A DNA stretch of 64,000 nucleotides from positions 1,169,501 to 1,233,500 of the forward strand of contig JAUTXW010005193.1 in NCBI GenBank assembly GCA_030620095.1. Reading direction: 5' to 3'. Shown here one piece after another: positions 9,685 through 22,494 of the stretch (position 1 is its first letter; every line of letters begins with the position of its first letter). Origin of the DNA: Kuschelorhynchus macadamiae (taxonomy: Eukaryota; Arthropoda; Insecta; Coleoptera; Curculionidae). The notes under the pieces are model-generated. The model was not told where the DNA came from. It saw only the letters and a list, made by a program, of their open reading frames with translations, and did no database searches. Position numbers and translations under genes: made by a program.

Positions 9685-12550
9685 CAGGGGCGTGCGGTGA
9701 AATTTTGAGAAAGGGAAGCAATGTTTAGAAACTTACCTATTTGTAATGTAATTCGATTCTTCGATCATTTTTTGCAAATTCGTCAATGACGTCATCATAA
9801 AAACATCGATGCTCCGACATATTTTGGAGGAGTTTATTTTCAGTGGACAACAGCGATGTATGCGAAAGTCCCTCCTGCCCCGTTGAATTTCTCACGAAGG
9901 ATTCATTAACTGTTTTGCGGCAATGTTATGTTATATTCTAACGTGTGTTTTACGATTTGGTAAATTGATAATTTACATTTTTAAAAAGCATTGACCTATC
10001 GAAATGCTTTTCGATTAATGTTTTGATATGTCTTATTTTAGGTATATTTTGCTTTGTCCATAAAATTGTAAAATTTTTCTGCGGCAATAAAGCATACTTT
10101 TGTTTGTTTGAAATTGTTTATACGTTTAAGTGTTGAAAAATTGCGTTCTACTGATGAACTTGTGGCAGGTATTGTCAATACTAATTCACACAATTTCGAC
10201 ACTTCGATGTAGGCATCTTCCAGCTCCTTGTCTTTTAAAAATTGCATTAGTTCCTTAGCGTTATTTTTTGCGCTAATGTCAGTTTCGTAAATCAGTTTTA
10301 GTACAGATCGCAGTAACACTCGGTCGAAGAACTGGCCATAATGAAGAAGAAGAGATTTAAACTCATCTTCTGGAAAAGTTTTTCTTTTAAATGCATCAGA
10401 ATTGCAGAGCTCGAGGAATTTAAAATCATTTAAACCGTTAAATCTATAGTTTAGTTGTTGCTGAATTTGATCGATTATTTCATAAAAGAGGCGTCTGTAT
10501 GATATTTGAACATCTCCCACCTTGTCTGTTCGAAGACGCTTGGCTTGTGGCTCTACATTTAACGTCATTGTTTTCTTCCAAAATAGGTCAAAGTCTTCTC
10601 TTTTTTGGCTTAACATGGACTTAAAATCATGCACTTTTTTTAGGTAAGAAGCAATATCATTTGTTTTAGTTGTAATATATTAAAAGCATTGTCCGAGAAT
10701 GGAAATATTTCTGAAAATATGTTCAACAAATAATTAAAATTAAAATCTCGTTTCAAACAGTCCAAAAACCCCCTCGAACTATTTATTGCTTCTGAGTCCC
10801 ACACATCATTATTTTCTATTATATTCTCAAATAGTTCAGTCAGTGATTCACGATTTTCAGATACTGTTAACACAAGTCTTCCATTATAGTTCCACCTAGT
10901 AGGAGCTACTTTGGGCAATCGTTTGTGGACAATGGAGTCCAAAGCTTATGTACGTTTTGTTGACTTGGAAAATAAAAGCAGCCATGCCACTTAAAGTAAC
11001 GAAAAATAATTTACACTCTTTAATGTGATCGATGGACTGGGATAAAACTAAATTCAATTTATGAGAAAAACAATGTACAAACACAGCACTTGGGAAAGTT
11101 TCTCGAAATTTAGCTTGCAGACCCCCTAATTGTCCTGCCATCACTGCAGCTCTATCATAGCTTTGAACAACTAATTTTTTCTCTCCATTAATTTCTTTAG
11201 TAACGTTATAAACTACGGTATATAATGCATCTGCTGTACGATTTTCGGACACATTCTTAAAATCTAAAAATCGCTCTTGAATACTTCCGTCTGTTTTAAC
11301 GTAGCATATTACTATAGATAATTGGCTAAAATTAGTGATATCAGTTGTTTCGTCCAGAACAATGGAAATGAACCGCGCCTCGCCAATCTCTTGCTTAATT
11401 CTTTTTAGAATAATGGTTGCAATAGCGGAAATTAAATCATTCTGGATTTGATTCGACGTTCCGCGAAAAACGCTACACTGCTCTAAATGATTTTTTAAGC
11501 AATCATCATATTTAGACATTAAACTAAGTAAATCTTGAAAATTTCCTCTATTTGAAGAAACCCTTGTTTCGTCATAACAACACTGATAAGTCTTCTTAAT
11601 ATTTGCCTGTTTTTATCGACTAGTTCATTGTGTTGGCGGTGACTAATTTCCAACTGTTTATTAAGGGCGTGTTAAATTCGGATTTTGCAGAAGACTTTTT
11701 CTTTTATGAAGGCCTGTAATGCGCTTTGGACATAATGTGTCTTTTTACAGCTTTATGGAAATTGTTTAAATCGGAAAAACCAGTTTTATTCCAGAGACCT
11801 TTTTCATTTTCAAAAAGTAAACATGGCCAACAAAATAATTTATTTATATTTTCACACCCTGTTAGCCGTTTAAATTGTTCGTATTGTTTTTCCGGATAAA
11901 AACGTCTAATACAGTTTTTCATTTTTGTGGTTAAATTTTTCATAGGCGGTTTTGCCCTTCCTTTGGAAATTATTTGAAGCTTATCAGCGAAGTTTAATGT
12001 TGAAAATCCCTTTATTATTAAGACACACACCACACATTCACACACACACCTCTTACTAAATTCTTCAACATTTTCAACGTTATTACCGACTGCCGAAGTC
12101 GACGGTATTGTCCGTGTTATTGTCTTCCATATCGCACCATGCACGACGCGACGTACGTATCACACAACACACGGATAGCCGATCAAAGAAAGAACTTACT
12201 CCAACGATAGCTTCCGCCACCACTTAAAGCACGCGACTGAAATGCAAAAATTGCAAACAGCCGGTGGAAAGTTTAATAACCTCTGACTCGATTCACAGGA
12301 ATTCAAGCATACAGGACTTGGCTGCAGAGAAGCTAGCGGCCCGCGTAGATTCTATTCGATATTCTATTGTGGCTGGGTCGGAGTCAAGGCCGCATTTATT
12401 ATGGGCTTGCTAATTAAGATAATATTTTAGCATTTTTAATATAAACTAAGTTAATGGTTTCCTATTTTAAAAATTACATTTTAGAAGATGTTTTGTAATT
12501 TTTTTTGGGGAAGCACTGCTTCCCTTGCTTCCATGGACTGCACGCCCCTG
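9685..12550 (-). mobile_element. hAT transposon, ZMYM/TTF-type (2.87 kb)
   Basis: The ends are CAGGGGCGTGCGGT at 9685 and its complement ACTGCACGCCCCTG ending at 12550 (11 bp perfect, then one mismatch); a GGGAAGCA motif recurs just inside both ends. Flanks are ATTACTTG (9677-9684) and CTTACTTG (12551-12558), an 8-bp target duplication with one mismatch. The single gene, on the minus strand, is an hAT transposase with a TTF zinc-finger N-terminus. The gene is broken, so the copy is immobile by itself, but its ends look mobilisable. Confidence 0.88.
10038..12144 (-). pseudogene. hAT transposase (TTF zinc finger, DUF4371-like core, dimerisation domain), frameshifted
   Basis: The N-terminal block at 12144-11704 carries the TTF-type finger: LTGCENINKLFCWPCLLF, NKTGFSDLNNFHKAVKRH and SKAH. 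The central catalytic region (11519-10896) has VLDETTDITN (first Asp), QSYDRAAVMAGQLGG (second Asp; most relatives have YDG) and HCFSHKLNLVL. The C-terminal piece (10634-10038) has LTIPATSSSVERNFSTLKRI, the conserved hAT dimerisation block that includes the catalytic Glu. Breaks: a shift between 11704 and 11519, where the linking segment is still readable in other frames (RQHNELVDKNRQILRRL-like), one near 10900-10940, and one near 10635. The N-terminal Cys-rich CVCECVVC run comes from a short GT repeat. It would cut and paste DNA in the nucleus. Closest to the ZMYM1-like hAT proteins common in insects. Confidence 0.87.
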
Positions 12551-12558
12551 CTTACTTG

Positions 12559-13627
12559 ATAATAAAAATATTATTTATATTAATGAACGTAGAAAAAACA
12601 TTTCTGTTATAATAATTAAGAATATCATTAATAATGTAATTTCCATGGAATAGATTGCAACGTCCGATGCGTCGAACGTTAAAATGTTCCGAAGTAGGCT
12701 TGGTCAGGTAAAACAAAACGGCAATTTACGCGGAGTGGAAATATGGTCGTATGTAAAAATTATTACTTATATTTTAAATAGAGGTTTATTATTGGTTCTT
12801 CTCGTGTTGTGGAAAAAATATTGTACACAACTCACTGAAAAGAGAAATAAGATACTTAAGTTTCGCACCTTGACACTATCATATGATATGCCACATTCCA
12901 TGCTCGTTATCTAATATTTTTTTTTGCTTTTTGGTACGAATTTATGTGTTATGGTCTTAATATGGTGCTAATCTGATACTGATCCATCAATGTACAAATT
13001 TAGCGATAGTAGAAAAAGTTAAAGAGCCGAACCATCTATTGCAGTAATTTATATTACTTCTTTATAAGCATTTTTGTGCTATGGTTGTAAGTATTTGAAA
13101 CATTACCTTGTGGCCAGTATGTCTGTCAATAATGCGGTTGAGCTAGTTACTTGGTTTTTACCCCTCTTTAACTTCGTTTTAGGTGTTAGCTGCCAACTAG
13201 GTTTCCTTAATACGTTGGTGTACGTACCTTTATTATCTGTACTTATCTAAAATATTACCATTGAAGTAATACCATAAATAGTGTTTTAATTATAGTAAGC
13301 ATCTTGAAAATATTTTATAAGAAGTAATTGGCGCATTACCGAGCACTTTCTTTATAGCAAACCCAACCTTTCCTAACCTAAGATAACAAATAAGTTTAAT
13401 GATATACAAATAAAAAAAATGAAGACAACAGAAAAAGTTTCGGTAATTTTACCTGATCACGAATCCGAAGCCATAATCATAAATTAGAGTGTCAAAGTAA
13501 AATTACACTAAAATAAATAATTAGCCAAAACAACATGTAGGAAAAATAAACTACGACCAAAAAGAAAGTCATCACTTTATAACCCACGGCGACCAAAAAA
13601 AATGTCATCACGTCTGGCCGACGAATG
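12559..13627. other. AT-rich stretch, nothing recognised
   Basis: No terminal repeats, tRNA-like folds or family motifs were seen. The 76-codon plus frame at 12684-12914 has no recognisable domain and is not called. Confidence 0.4.
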
Positions 13628-13737
13628 TATTTTTAACCAACTTCAAAAAAGGCGGAGGTTCTCAGTTCGATTTGTATGTATTTTTTTTAATGTTTGTTCG
13701 CGCATATTATATAAACGGCTTGGCCGATTCTGATGAG
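13628..13737 (+). repeat. Dispersed AACCGACTTC-type repeat, copy 1
   Basis: Begins TTTTTAACCAACTTCAAAAA and matches the copy at 19886 over about 110 bp, including GGAGGTTCTCA, TTTGTTCGCGCATATT and GATGAGTC. A (TA)n block starts directly after GATGAGTCG. A shorter third copy is at 20341. Confidence 0.7.

Positions 13738-13785
<48 letters not shown>
13738..13785. repeat. (TA)n microsatellite
   Basis: About 24 TA units followed by a T-rich run to about 13797, directly seen. It interrupts or ends the AACCGACTTC-type repeat. Confidence 0.95.
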
Positions 13786-13792
<7 letters not shown>

Positions 13793-14019
13793 TTTTTGTA
13801 ATCATTTTAAGGATTTTAAGGTTAGGAGTTTATGACGATACTCCTTACTATTTAGAAGTGTAAAATGTATGTGTTTACAGTTAAATAAAAAAAATTAGTT
13901 TTAAAACAATATATATGTGTATTTGTTTTTTTTATGTATCATTTTAATTCTTTTAAATTTTAACTTTTACTCACGATTGTAAGAAACTATGTTTTATGAC
14001 ATGAATAAATCAGTATTTC

Positions 14020-16283
<2,264 letters not shown>

Positions 16284-16352
<69 letters not shown>
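16284..16352. repeat. (TA)n microsatellite, right half
   Basis: About 34 TA units; continuation of the array at 14020-14223 beyond element A. Confidence 0.95.
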
Positions 16353-16354
<2 letters not shown>

Positions 16355-16356
<2 letters not shown>

Positions 16357-16835
16357 ATTCTTAGTCCTTCCTTCCTTTTATATCCCCACCCGTGGCCGAA
16401 GGTTAAATCTGCGCGGCCGTTGGTCGTTATTTATGTTCTCCAGATGGTGCTGTTGTTGTTGCGCTAATTGCGCTTGAGTTTTTGCGATTCTAGATTTGTC
16501 AATTATTGTCTTCCATACTATTGGTAGTTTCAATGATTCGTCTCTTTTATTCAAATCACCTTGTTTTTCAATTTCCGTGGCTTCTCGGATTATTCTAGTC
16601 TTATAATGTTCTATATTGGCAATCTCCCTAGACCCATCGAAATTTATTTTATGGGCGGTTTCCTGATGATGTAGGAATAAAGCTGATTCCGATTCCGTCT
16701 GTTGTGCCTTTTACATATGTCACGACTACTTGTTGCTTTTCCGGTTCATAATTTTTGTTGTTCGTTGTTCGGGAACCCTGTGCATTAATAGCTTTCCCTA
16801 TGGTGCGATTTGTGTAGCCATTTTTCTTTAGGACT
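16355..16835 (-). pseudogene. Penelope-like element fragment (RT end and endonuclease region)
   Basis: Minus-strand translation gives NGYTNRTIGKAINAQG, then VVVTYVKGTTD, which matches the segment joining RT and GIY-YIG endonuclease in Penelope-like elements (PYVKG(V/T)(T/S)D). It is followed, after frame breaks, by HHQETAHKINFDGS, HYKTRIIREATEIEK and an acidic/Gln-rich tail ending near 16360. The GIY-YIG core itself seems deleted. Several shifts make it dead. It abuts the (TA)n array on one side and a scrap of the family 1 non-LTR element on the other. Confidence 0.65.
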
Positions 16836-17960
16836 AATTACAGCCCTATCCACGCCAAAAGTCTCAGCAGCCTCACTAATGGAGTCAAAGGTGGTGTTAC
16901 ATACATTTTTACAGTTTTTACAGTTAAATACATTTGTCAACGTAGATGCATGTCCTTGGGTTCAGGTGGATGTCCCTTTTATAATGTAGAGAACTTTCCA
17001 TCTGCTCAAGACCTCGCACATGCCCCTTGTAAATCCAAGGTTCCTGTAAGAGGTAGATGCGTGTTTGCCCCACAGTTATGTGGCGGCCTATTAATGAGGT
17101 CACCCCTCTGATGTGCTGCAAGTTACTTTGTAGGAAGAGCACCCCTTTGCCCATTGGAACGAGCTAAGGGTGATTCTCCGCCATCCGGGAAGTTGTGTCC
17201 CCCCATCTAGACGCCGCACTATGCACGCCTATCTGAGACAGAAGCTCAGCAACTTCCTGCTCAGCGTCAGACTTGGGGTCCAATCGCTGAGCTGGGTTTG
17301 ACGGGGAGATAGGTCTCCCCGCTGTTCCGGCTTTGGTGTCGGTGGAGGTTTCAGTCGAAGTTGGAGCCTTTACCTTCGTCTCAAAACTGACGTGGGAGAC
17401 CCCAGCATACGCCTTGAACTTTTGACGTGACAAGGCCTCAAAGGAAGCCTCATCAATGACAAACACAAGGATGAGTTTCTGTTTCTCCTCATTGCGATAG
17501 TACGTCCTCCAGAGATTAGTTCTTAGTCCTAAGTTCTATCTCTGAAGACGTTTTAAAGTCACGTCCGTACTGTCCGGTGGTCCATGGACAACGGCCACAA
17601 CTTTTATTGTCCTGGGAATGTGTTTCTGAATTCTCAGAGATACATTCTCCCATGGCTTAATCATTGGAATGGTCCCCTCCAACCAGTTCAGGGACCACTG
17701 ATCTTCACAGTTCACCACAATGGCTCGCGGTTCCATCAGCCGGAAACCGCTGAATCTGAGGAAGGACCCCTCCACCATGCTGTCCACGACGGTATTAAGA
17801 GATGCCAAGACAGCTCCATATTGAGTCTCCGAGATGACCACATCCGGATATGCCTCCGGCATAATGGTCACCCTGAGACTTGCCGCTGCCGTCTGCCTGT
17901 ATGTGAGAGTGCCCGTTTTTTGGGCCTCTTATCAGACTGCTAACTTTTCTCAGTCCCTGG
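16836..17960 (-). pseudogene. Rearranged copy of non-LTR family 1 (RT scrap, EN N-terminus, ORF1)
   Basis: 16836-16905 matches the RT region at 3535-3600. It is joined directly to the endonuclease N-terminus (17154-16924, GKGVLFLQSNLQHIRG...), so about 1.6 kb is missing. Upstream lies ORF1 in two frames: 17466-17164 (DEASFEALSRQKFKAYA and SPSNPAQRLDPKSD) and 17871-17536 (PEAYPDVVISETQYGAVLAS... MIKPWENVSLRIQKHIP). This copy keeps the ~62-residue part of the DUF4780-like domain that is missing at 5417-6067, so the two copies together define the domain. The sequence ends near 17960 without a clear terminus. Confidence 0.8.
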
Positions 17961-17973
17961 CCCTCTCGCTCCC

Positions 17974-18145
17974 CGAATTGTAATTTAATCGAACACATAT
18001 GGGATGCTTTAAAGCGGGGTTTGTATGCTCGACCAATACCTCATAGAATTATTGATGAACTGGTTAAAGCAATTCATGAAGAATGGCATTTAATTCCTCA
18101 AGAATTAATAGACAATGTTATATCAAGTATGCCACGTGTATTGTT
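17974..18145 (+). pseudogene. Tc1-type transposase C-terminal fragment
   Basis: Plus-strand translation reads NLIEHIWDALKRGLYARP, then ELVKAIHEEWHLIPQ and DNVISSMPR, the classic C-terminus of Tc1 transposases (NPIEHxWD...EEWxxIPQ..I..LI.SMPRR). The fragment starts just after the third catalytic Asp region (SPDLNPIEH, here degraded) and stops after SMPRV. The following ~85 codons stay open but show no Tc1 similarity. It differs from the Tc1 relic at 37690-38400. Confidence 0.8.
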
Positions 18146-19885
18146 CACCCTGTGTATTGGCGTTAGTTGTGTTTTATGTCGAACATCCTGCCCAAGAATA
18201 AAGTCAAATAATGTACTTTTAAAACCAAAAAAAAGTTTATTTAAATCGCTTGTAGGAATCAGAAAATATCATATTACAAATATTACTAAAATTTTATCTG
18301 AGTCGTTTCAGACTTCCATGAGATCTATCGATAACTATCTATATATTGATAAAACGCCCATCTTTAGTTCTAGTACTGACGATTATTCGGGTCAAAAGCA
18401 ATTAATATGACGACTTGTTTGATAATATTCACGGTTTCATAATGATCGTTATTTCGATCCTTATAAATAACTATTTTAGTACATATATTTCTATAAAAAT
18501 CCTATTTACATGTTCTCCGACTTTAAGAACTCTCATTAAAAATATAAATATAGAAGGAGCTTGTATAAAAATTAAAATACCCAATTGAATCAACAGGTCA
18601 CTAATTTAAAGTCTGACTAATTCAACAAGTGATTTTTTAGTCCAATCGCGTTTCAAGATAAAACAATTAAATTAAATAATCTCGCTCCGTCGCTTCCAAG
18701 AATCGAGGCGCTGAATTGAAACATCAAACTATTACCGAGATTTTATCAAGTTTTAACCATAGGCTTAGGTATCAAACCAATAAAACCGGCTGCCTAAGAA
18801 ACGTGTACCCATCTGAAAGTCAAAACACCTGTAATTGAGATTCGACTCTGTGGCTGGGAACCGGAATTTGAATAGGCGGGAGATACGAGGGCCCTAATTA
18901 TTTAGTCTTATTATTTTTATTGACTGGTTGATTTAGCGTTTATCAAGATTGGGTTCGCATTACTAAATACCTGGTTTAAAAAAGTCTACCGAAGATAGTG
19001 ACAGCAAAAAGTTGTTTGTATAACCAAGTGAATAACTGAGATCCATTAGTGCTGCCAAGGTAATAAATGATATTAAAGTCAAATAACATCTTAATAATTG
19101 ACAGGTATAATGGCAAAAACGAAAATACATTTTTTTTTTGTTTTTAGTCAGGTCAGGCTTCAGGCCTAAAAGTGCAACACGTCATTGAAGCGAAATATGT
19201 TTGGAACACGCTTAAAACTAAATATAACATAAAGCTAACAGATCCATAAAAAGGCACGATTTTGAATTATGTTAAAAGAGTGATTACGATGATGAAGTTA
19301 AACACCATGACTTTGGGATGACTGAAAATTAAACTCTACTTCTTTAAGTACGTAAATGAATACCAAATTAAGCATTGTTGAATATAAATCATTCGATTCC
19401 ATTTAAATGGGGTTAAATATTATAATTATTCGATAATAAATTCCTTAGGTGACTGAGTTCAAACACTTAAGAAGAATTGTAACATTTTACTTTATATCTT
19501 TGTACTCACTAACTTATAAATCAGCGAAATCACAAGAATTCCAGTCCAGATTCGTAAAATTAAGTAGAAGGTATTAGAACTTGTATTATAAATTTTCATC
19601 TAAAGGGCGTAAGTTGTAGGGACCATATACCAGATATTTGTCTTCATATTAGATCAAAATATACAGTACGAATCTTTATTGCGCGCCAACTCTTTCTTTA
19701 ATTTTTTTGAGCAGTCCAGATAAAAATTTTAAATTTAGCACACTTCAGCAGCAGGCATTATCTTTCTCTACGTTTTGTAAGAAAAAAATTTAAAATGGTG
19801 ATTGGGCGGCATCTTGAGAAAAATTTAATTTAAATTAATTTAATTAATTTAAATTAAATTTTGAATTAAAATATGGGCTAAGTAG
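18146..19885. other. AT-rich stretch, nothing recognised
   Basis: 1.7 kb without a recognised gene. The open frame continuing to 18410 after the Tc1 scrap has no known motif. At about 19812-19858 there is a near-perfect AT palindrome with ~20-bp arms (AATTTAATTTAAATTAATT and its complement). Confidence 0.4.
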
Positions 19886-20000
19886 CATATATTTAACCGA
19901 CTTCAAAAAAGGAGGAGGTTCTCAATTCCTCTTGTATGATTTTTTTTTGTTTTATGTTTGTTCGCGCATATTGTCTAAAAAGCTTGGCTGATTTTGATGA
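19886..20000 (+). repeat. Dispersed AACCGACTTC-type repeat, copy 2
   Basis: TTAACCGACTTCAAAAAAGG followed by AGGAGGTTCTCAATT and the GTTTGTTCGCGCATATT segment, matching 13628-13737 over about 110 bp. Directly seen by eye comparison. Confidence 0.75.
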
Positions 20001-20340
20001 GTCAACCGCCAAATTGTAGAGGACGTTTTTGTGGTGGCTCCATTTTGATTTGAAATCCATTCACACTTTTTTGTAATGATAATATTGAAAAAACACAGGT
20101 ATAAGAGCGATAAAGGCAGCGAGTTTTATCACTAAATTTACATTTTTATAAATACCGTTTTTAAACTAAAGCATTGAGTTGTGTAATAGATATACCACCT
20201 CATTTGCTACAAGGTATTTCTTTAGCAATCCCGTTATGTAATTTTATGTATACAGGGTGACCATGAAAATGTGCAACCTTAAAATCTAGTAATTATTCGG
20301 TATGAATAAAACATTATTATCTTTTATAATTAAATATAAT

Positions 20341-20440
20341 TTTTAACCGACTTCAAAAAAGGAGGAGGTTATCAATTTGATTCTTTTTTTTATGTTTGTA
20401 CATAGATTACTCCGCTTTAGTTTGACCAATTTAGATGAAA
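20341..20440 (+). repeat. Dispersed AACCGACTTC-type repeat, copy 3 (short)
   Basis: TTTAACCGACTTCAAAAAAG, then GAGGAGGTTATCAATTTGA and a T-run with ATGTTTGT. After about 60 bp it diverges from copies 1 and 2. It lies 450 bp from copy 2 in the same orientation. Confidence 0.7.
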
Positions 20441-20682
20441 TTTTTAGGGGATATTCAGGATAATGTCGGAGTGGTCCCATAGCAAGAATGACTAAAAAAT
20501 GTTAAAAATGGCGGAATGGCGCCATTTTGTTTTTTGCTTCAAGATATATTCCGAGAAGTTTTTTTAATATTCTACTCTTGCGTCTCTATTCTACGCGTTT
20601 ATATCAGAAAAAAATTATGCAGTGGACCATTTGTTAAACCTGATCCAATAAAACTCGTATAGATAAAACTAAAAAGATAAAA

Positions 20683-20993
20683 TAAAAATGTTTATAAAGA
20701 AATGAAACCGACTTCAAGAAAATGTACTAAAAAGTGAAAAATAATATTTTATTCCACCTTTTCCCTCGTGAAGTCGGCGCTAAACTTATTGTTAATTATT
20801 TAATCGCAAAAATATAATCATGTATTCAGTCAATTCAGTGTTTTGATGTTTAATACTAAGCGCATAGGGTCTTACTGTCTTTATTAGTTTGGCGCCGATT
20901 TCACGGAGTAAAATTTTGAAGGTGGAATAAAATATTATTTTTCACGTTTTGGTGACTTTTTTTTAAGTCGGTTTCAGTTTTTTATAAAAATTT
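20683..20993. repeat. Foldback/inverted repeat with ~110-bp arms
   Basis: Left arm about 20683-20795 and right arm about 20885-20993 are inverted copies. Both contain GAAACCGACTT, GTGAAAAATAATATTTTATTC and CCACCTT, then GTGAA(G/A)TCGGCGC near the loop. The loop is about 90 bp. The arms share the CCGACTTCAA string with the dispersed repeats nearby. It contains no ORF and fits a small foldback or MITE-like element. Confidence 0.65.
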
Positions 20994-21184
20994 TTATGGC
21001 AACCCTAATTTGTCTCCTTAATACGGGGACACATAAGAACCTAAATAATGAAGCAAAACAATTCCTAAAAACAGTCAGATTTTTGAATACCTAATAAGTA
21101 TAATACTTTTCTAGTTACAGGGTGGTTTATAAAAGAAAAAGTCTGAATTTAATGTAAAATTTAAATCCCATGTAAATAACGCCC

Positions 21185-22165
21185 ATTTCCGTCAGTCTGT
21201 TTATCTCTAGGTCTATCTGCATATTCGCGCAAAAGCTTAAAATCCACTTACCCGATAAACTTCAAATTTTGATCAAAAATTTAGTGTTATATGGAGATGG
21301 AACTGAAACATTTTTGTAAAAATCCAATATGACGAAACAAAATAGCGGTCATCTAAAAGGTTTGAAAAATCATTGTAAAAATAAAAAACTACATATTCAA
21401 TTGACCTCAAATTTTCGAAAAAAAAAACAAATATGATTTATGCATGAACTGGTAGAATTTTGGTACTAATCCGAGATGGTGAAACCAGATGGGGGCCTAA
21501 TAAAATATTTAAAAAATCGTTCTGAACAAACAACTTAGGTTAGACTGATTTCAATTTTTTCGCAAAAATCAAGCATAATATAAGGATAAACTGGTAAAAT
21601 GGTGGTACAAATTCAAGACGGCGCGGCGGAGCAAAATGGCAGCCTAATCAAGCCTAAAAAATCAGCCTGATAAAACTGCTTATTCAATTCATTCTATTTT
21701 TAGCATAAAAATCAAGTCTGATGCAGGGATAAATTAATAATAATTTCGTACGAAGCCAATAACGCGAAGCAAAATAGCAGCCTAATAAAATATTTAAAAA
21801 TCGATGTGAAAAATTACTTATTCAATTGATTTGATATTTTACATAAAAATAATGTGTAATATAGGGATGAACTGGTAAAATTTTGGTACAAATACAAGAT
21901 GACGGTACAAAATGGCGGCCCAATAAAATGTTCAAACAAATTAGTCTGATAAAACTACAAGCTCTATCTATTAATTTCAAATTTTGCGCAAATCAAATCT
22001 GATACCAGGATGAATTGGTGAAATTTTCGTACGAATCTATTATGGCGGAACAAAGTCAAGAAATCAGTGTGAAAAACTACTTATTCAAATTGATTTCAAA
22101 TTTAGCAAATAACTCACTGTATATAAATATGAACTGGTGAGGCGAATACAATTTGATGAAATAAA
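21185..22165 (+). repeat. Head plus ~140-bp-period degenerate tandem array, locus 1
   Basis: A head (CCGTCAGTCTGTTTATCT...CTTACCCGATAAACTTCAAA) is followed by about six degenerate units of roughly 140 bp. Each unit carries ATTCAATTGATTTCAAATTTT, a (T)ATAGGGATGAACTGGTAAAATTTTGGTAC core and an ATGGCGGxxCAAAATGGCGGCC-like core ending in AATAAAATxTT. The same head and units recur at 36055, 52480 (minus), 54478 and 58670 (minus); the copy at 23912 arises from the local duplication. No coding potential. Confidence 0.75.
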
Positions 22166-22494
22166 AGTAATGTACTCAATTCAATTACAATAACAGCTAA
22201 AATTAAAATAGGCCTGACGTCAGCACATCTAGGCCCACAGTCGCCTCCCGTAAGAAATGCATTAAAGCATAGACCAATGCAGTTTTGCTTATGTCGTATC
22301 GTGATAACTGGCCATTAGACGTACTGGCCGACAACCGGTACTTGCTAACCAAAAACAAAACAGTGCTATTTTTATGATGTCCTTGTTCGTGAATTAGAGT
22401 AAATATAGTAGTTTTGTCTCCATTTTTGTTGAAAATTTAATTATATTTATTAGCTTTTGTACGTTTAAATTCACATAAACCTGCCGTTTAAGTG

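Noticed and set aside
18021..18410. 129-codon frame as an intact host protein
   Set aside because: Its first third is the C-terminus of a Tc1 transposase and begins mid-protein; the remainder shows no homology.
19812..19858. AT palindrome as a replication origin or regulatory hairpin
   Set aside because: Simple AT-only sequence; palindromes of this composition arise by slippage and nothing else supports a function.
20255..20285. TACAGGGTGACCATGAAAATG as the end of another mariner-like element
   Set aside because: It looks like a TIR start, but no inverted partner could be found within several kb, so at most it is a solitary end remnant.
21185..22165. CRISPR-like array
   Set aside because: Units are ~140 bp, degenerate and spacerless, in a eukaryotic context; this is a satellite-like array.
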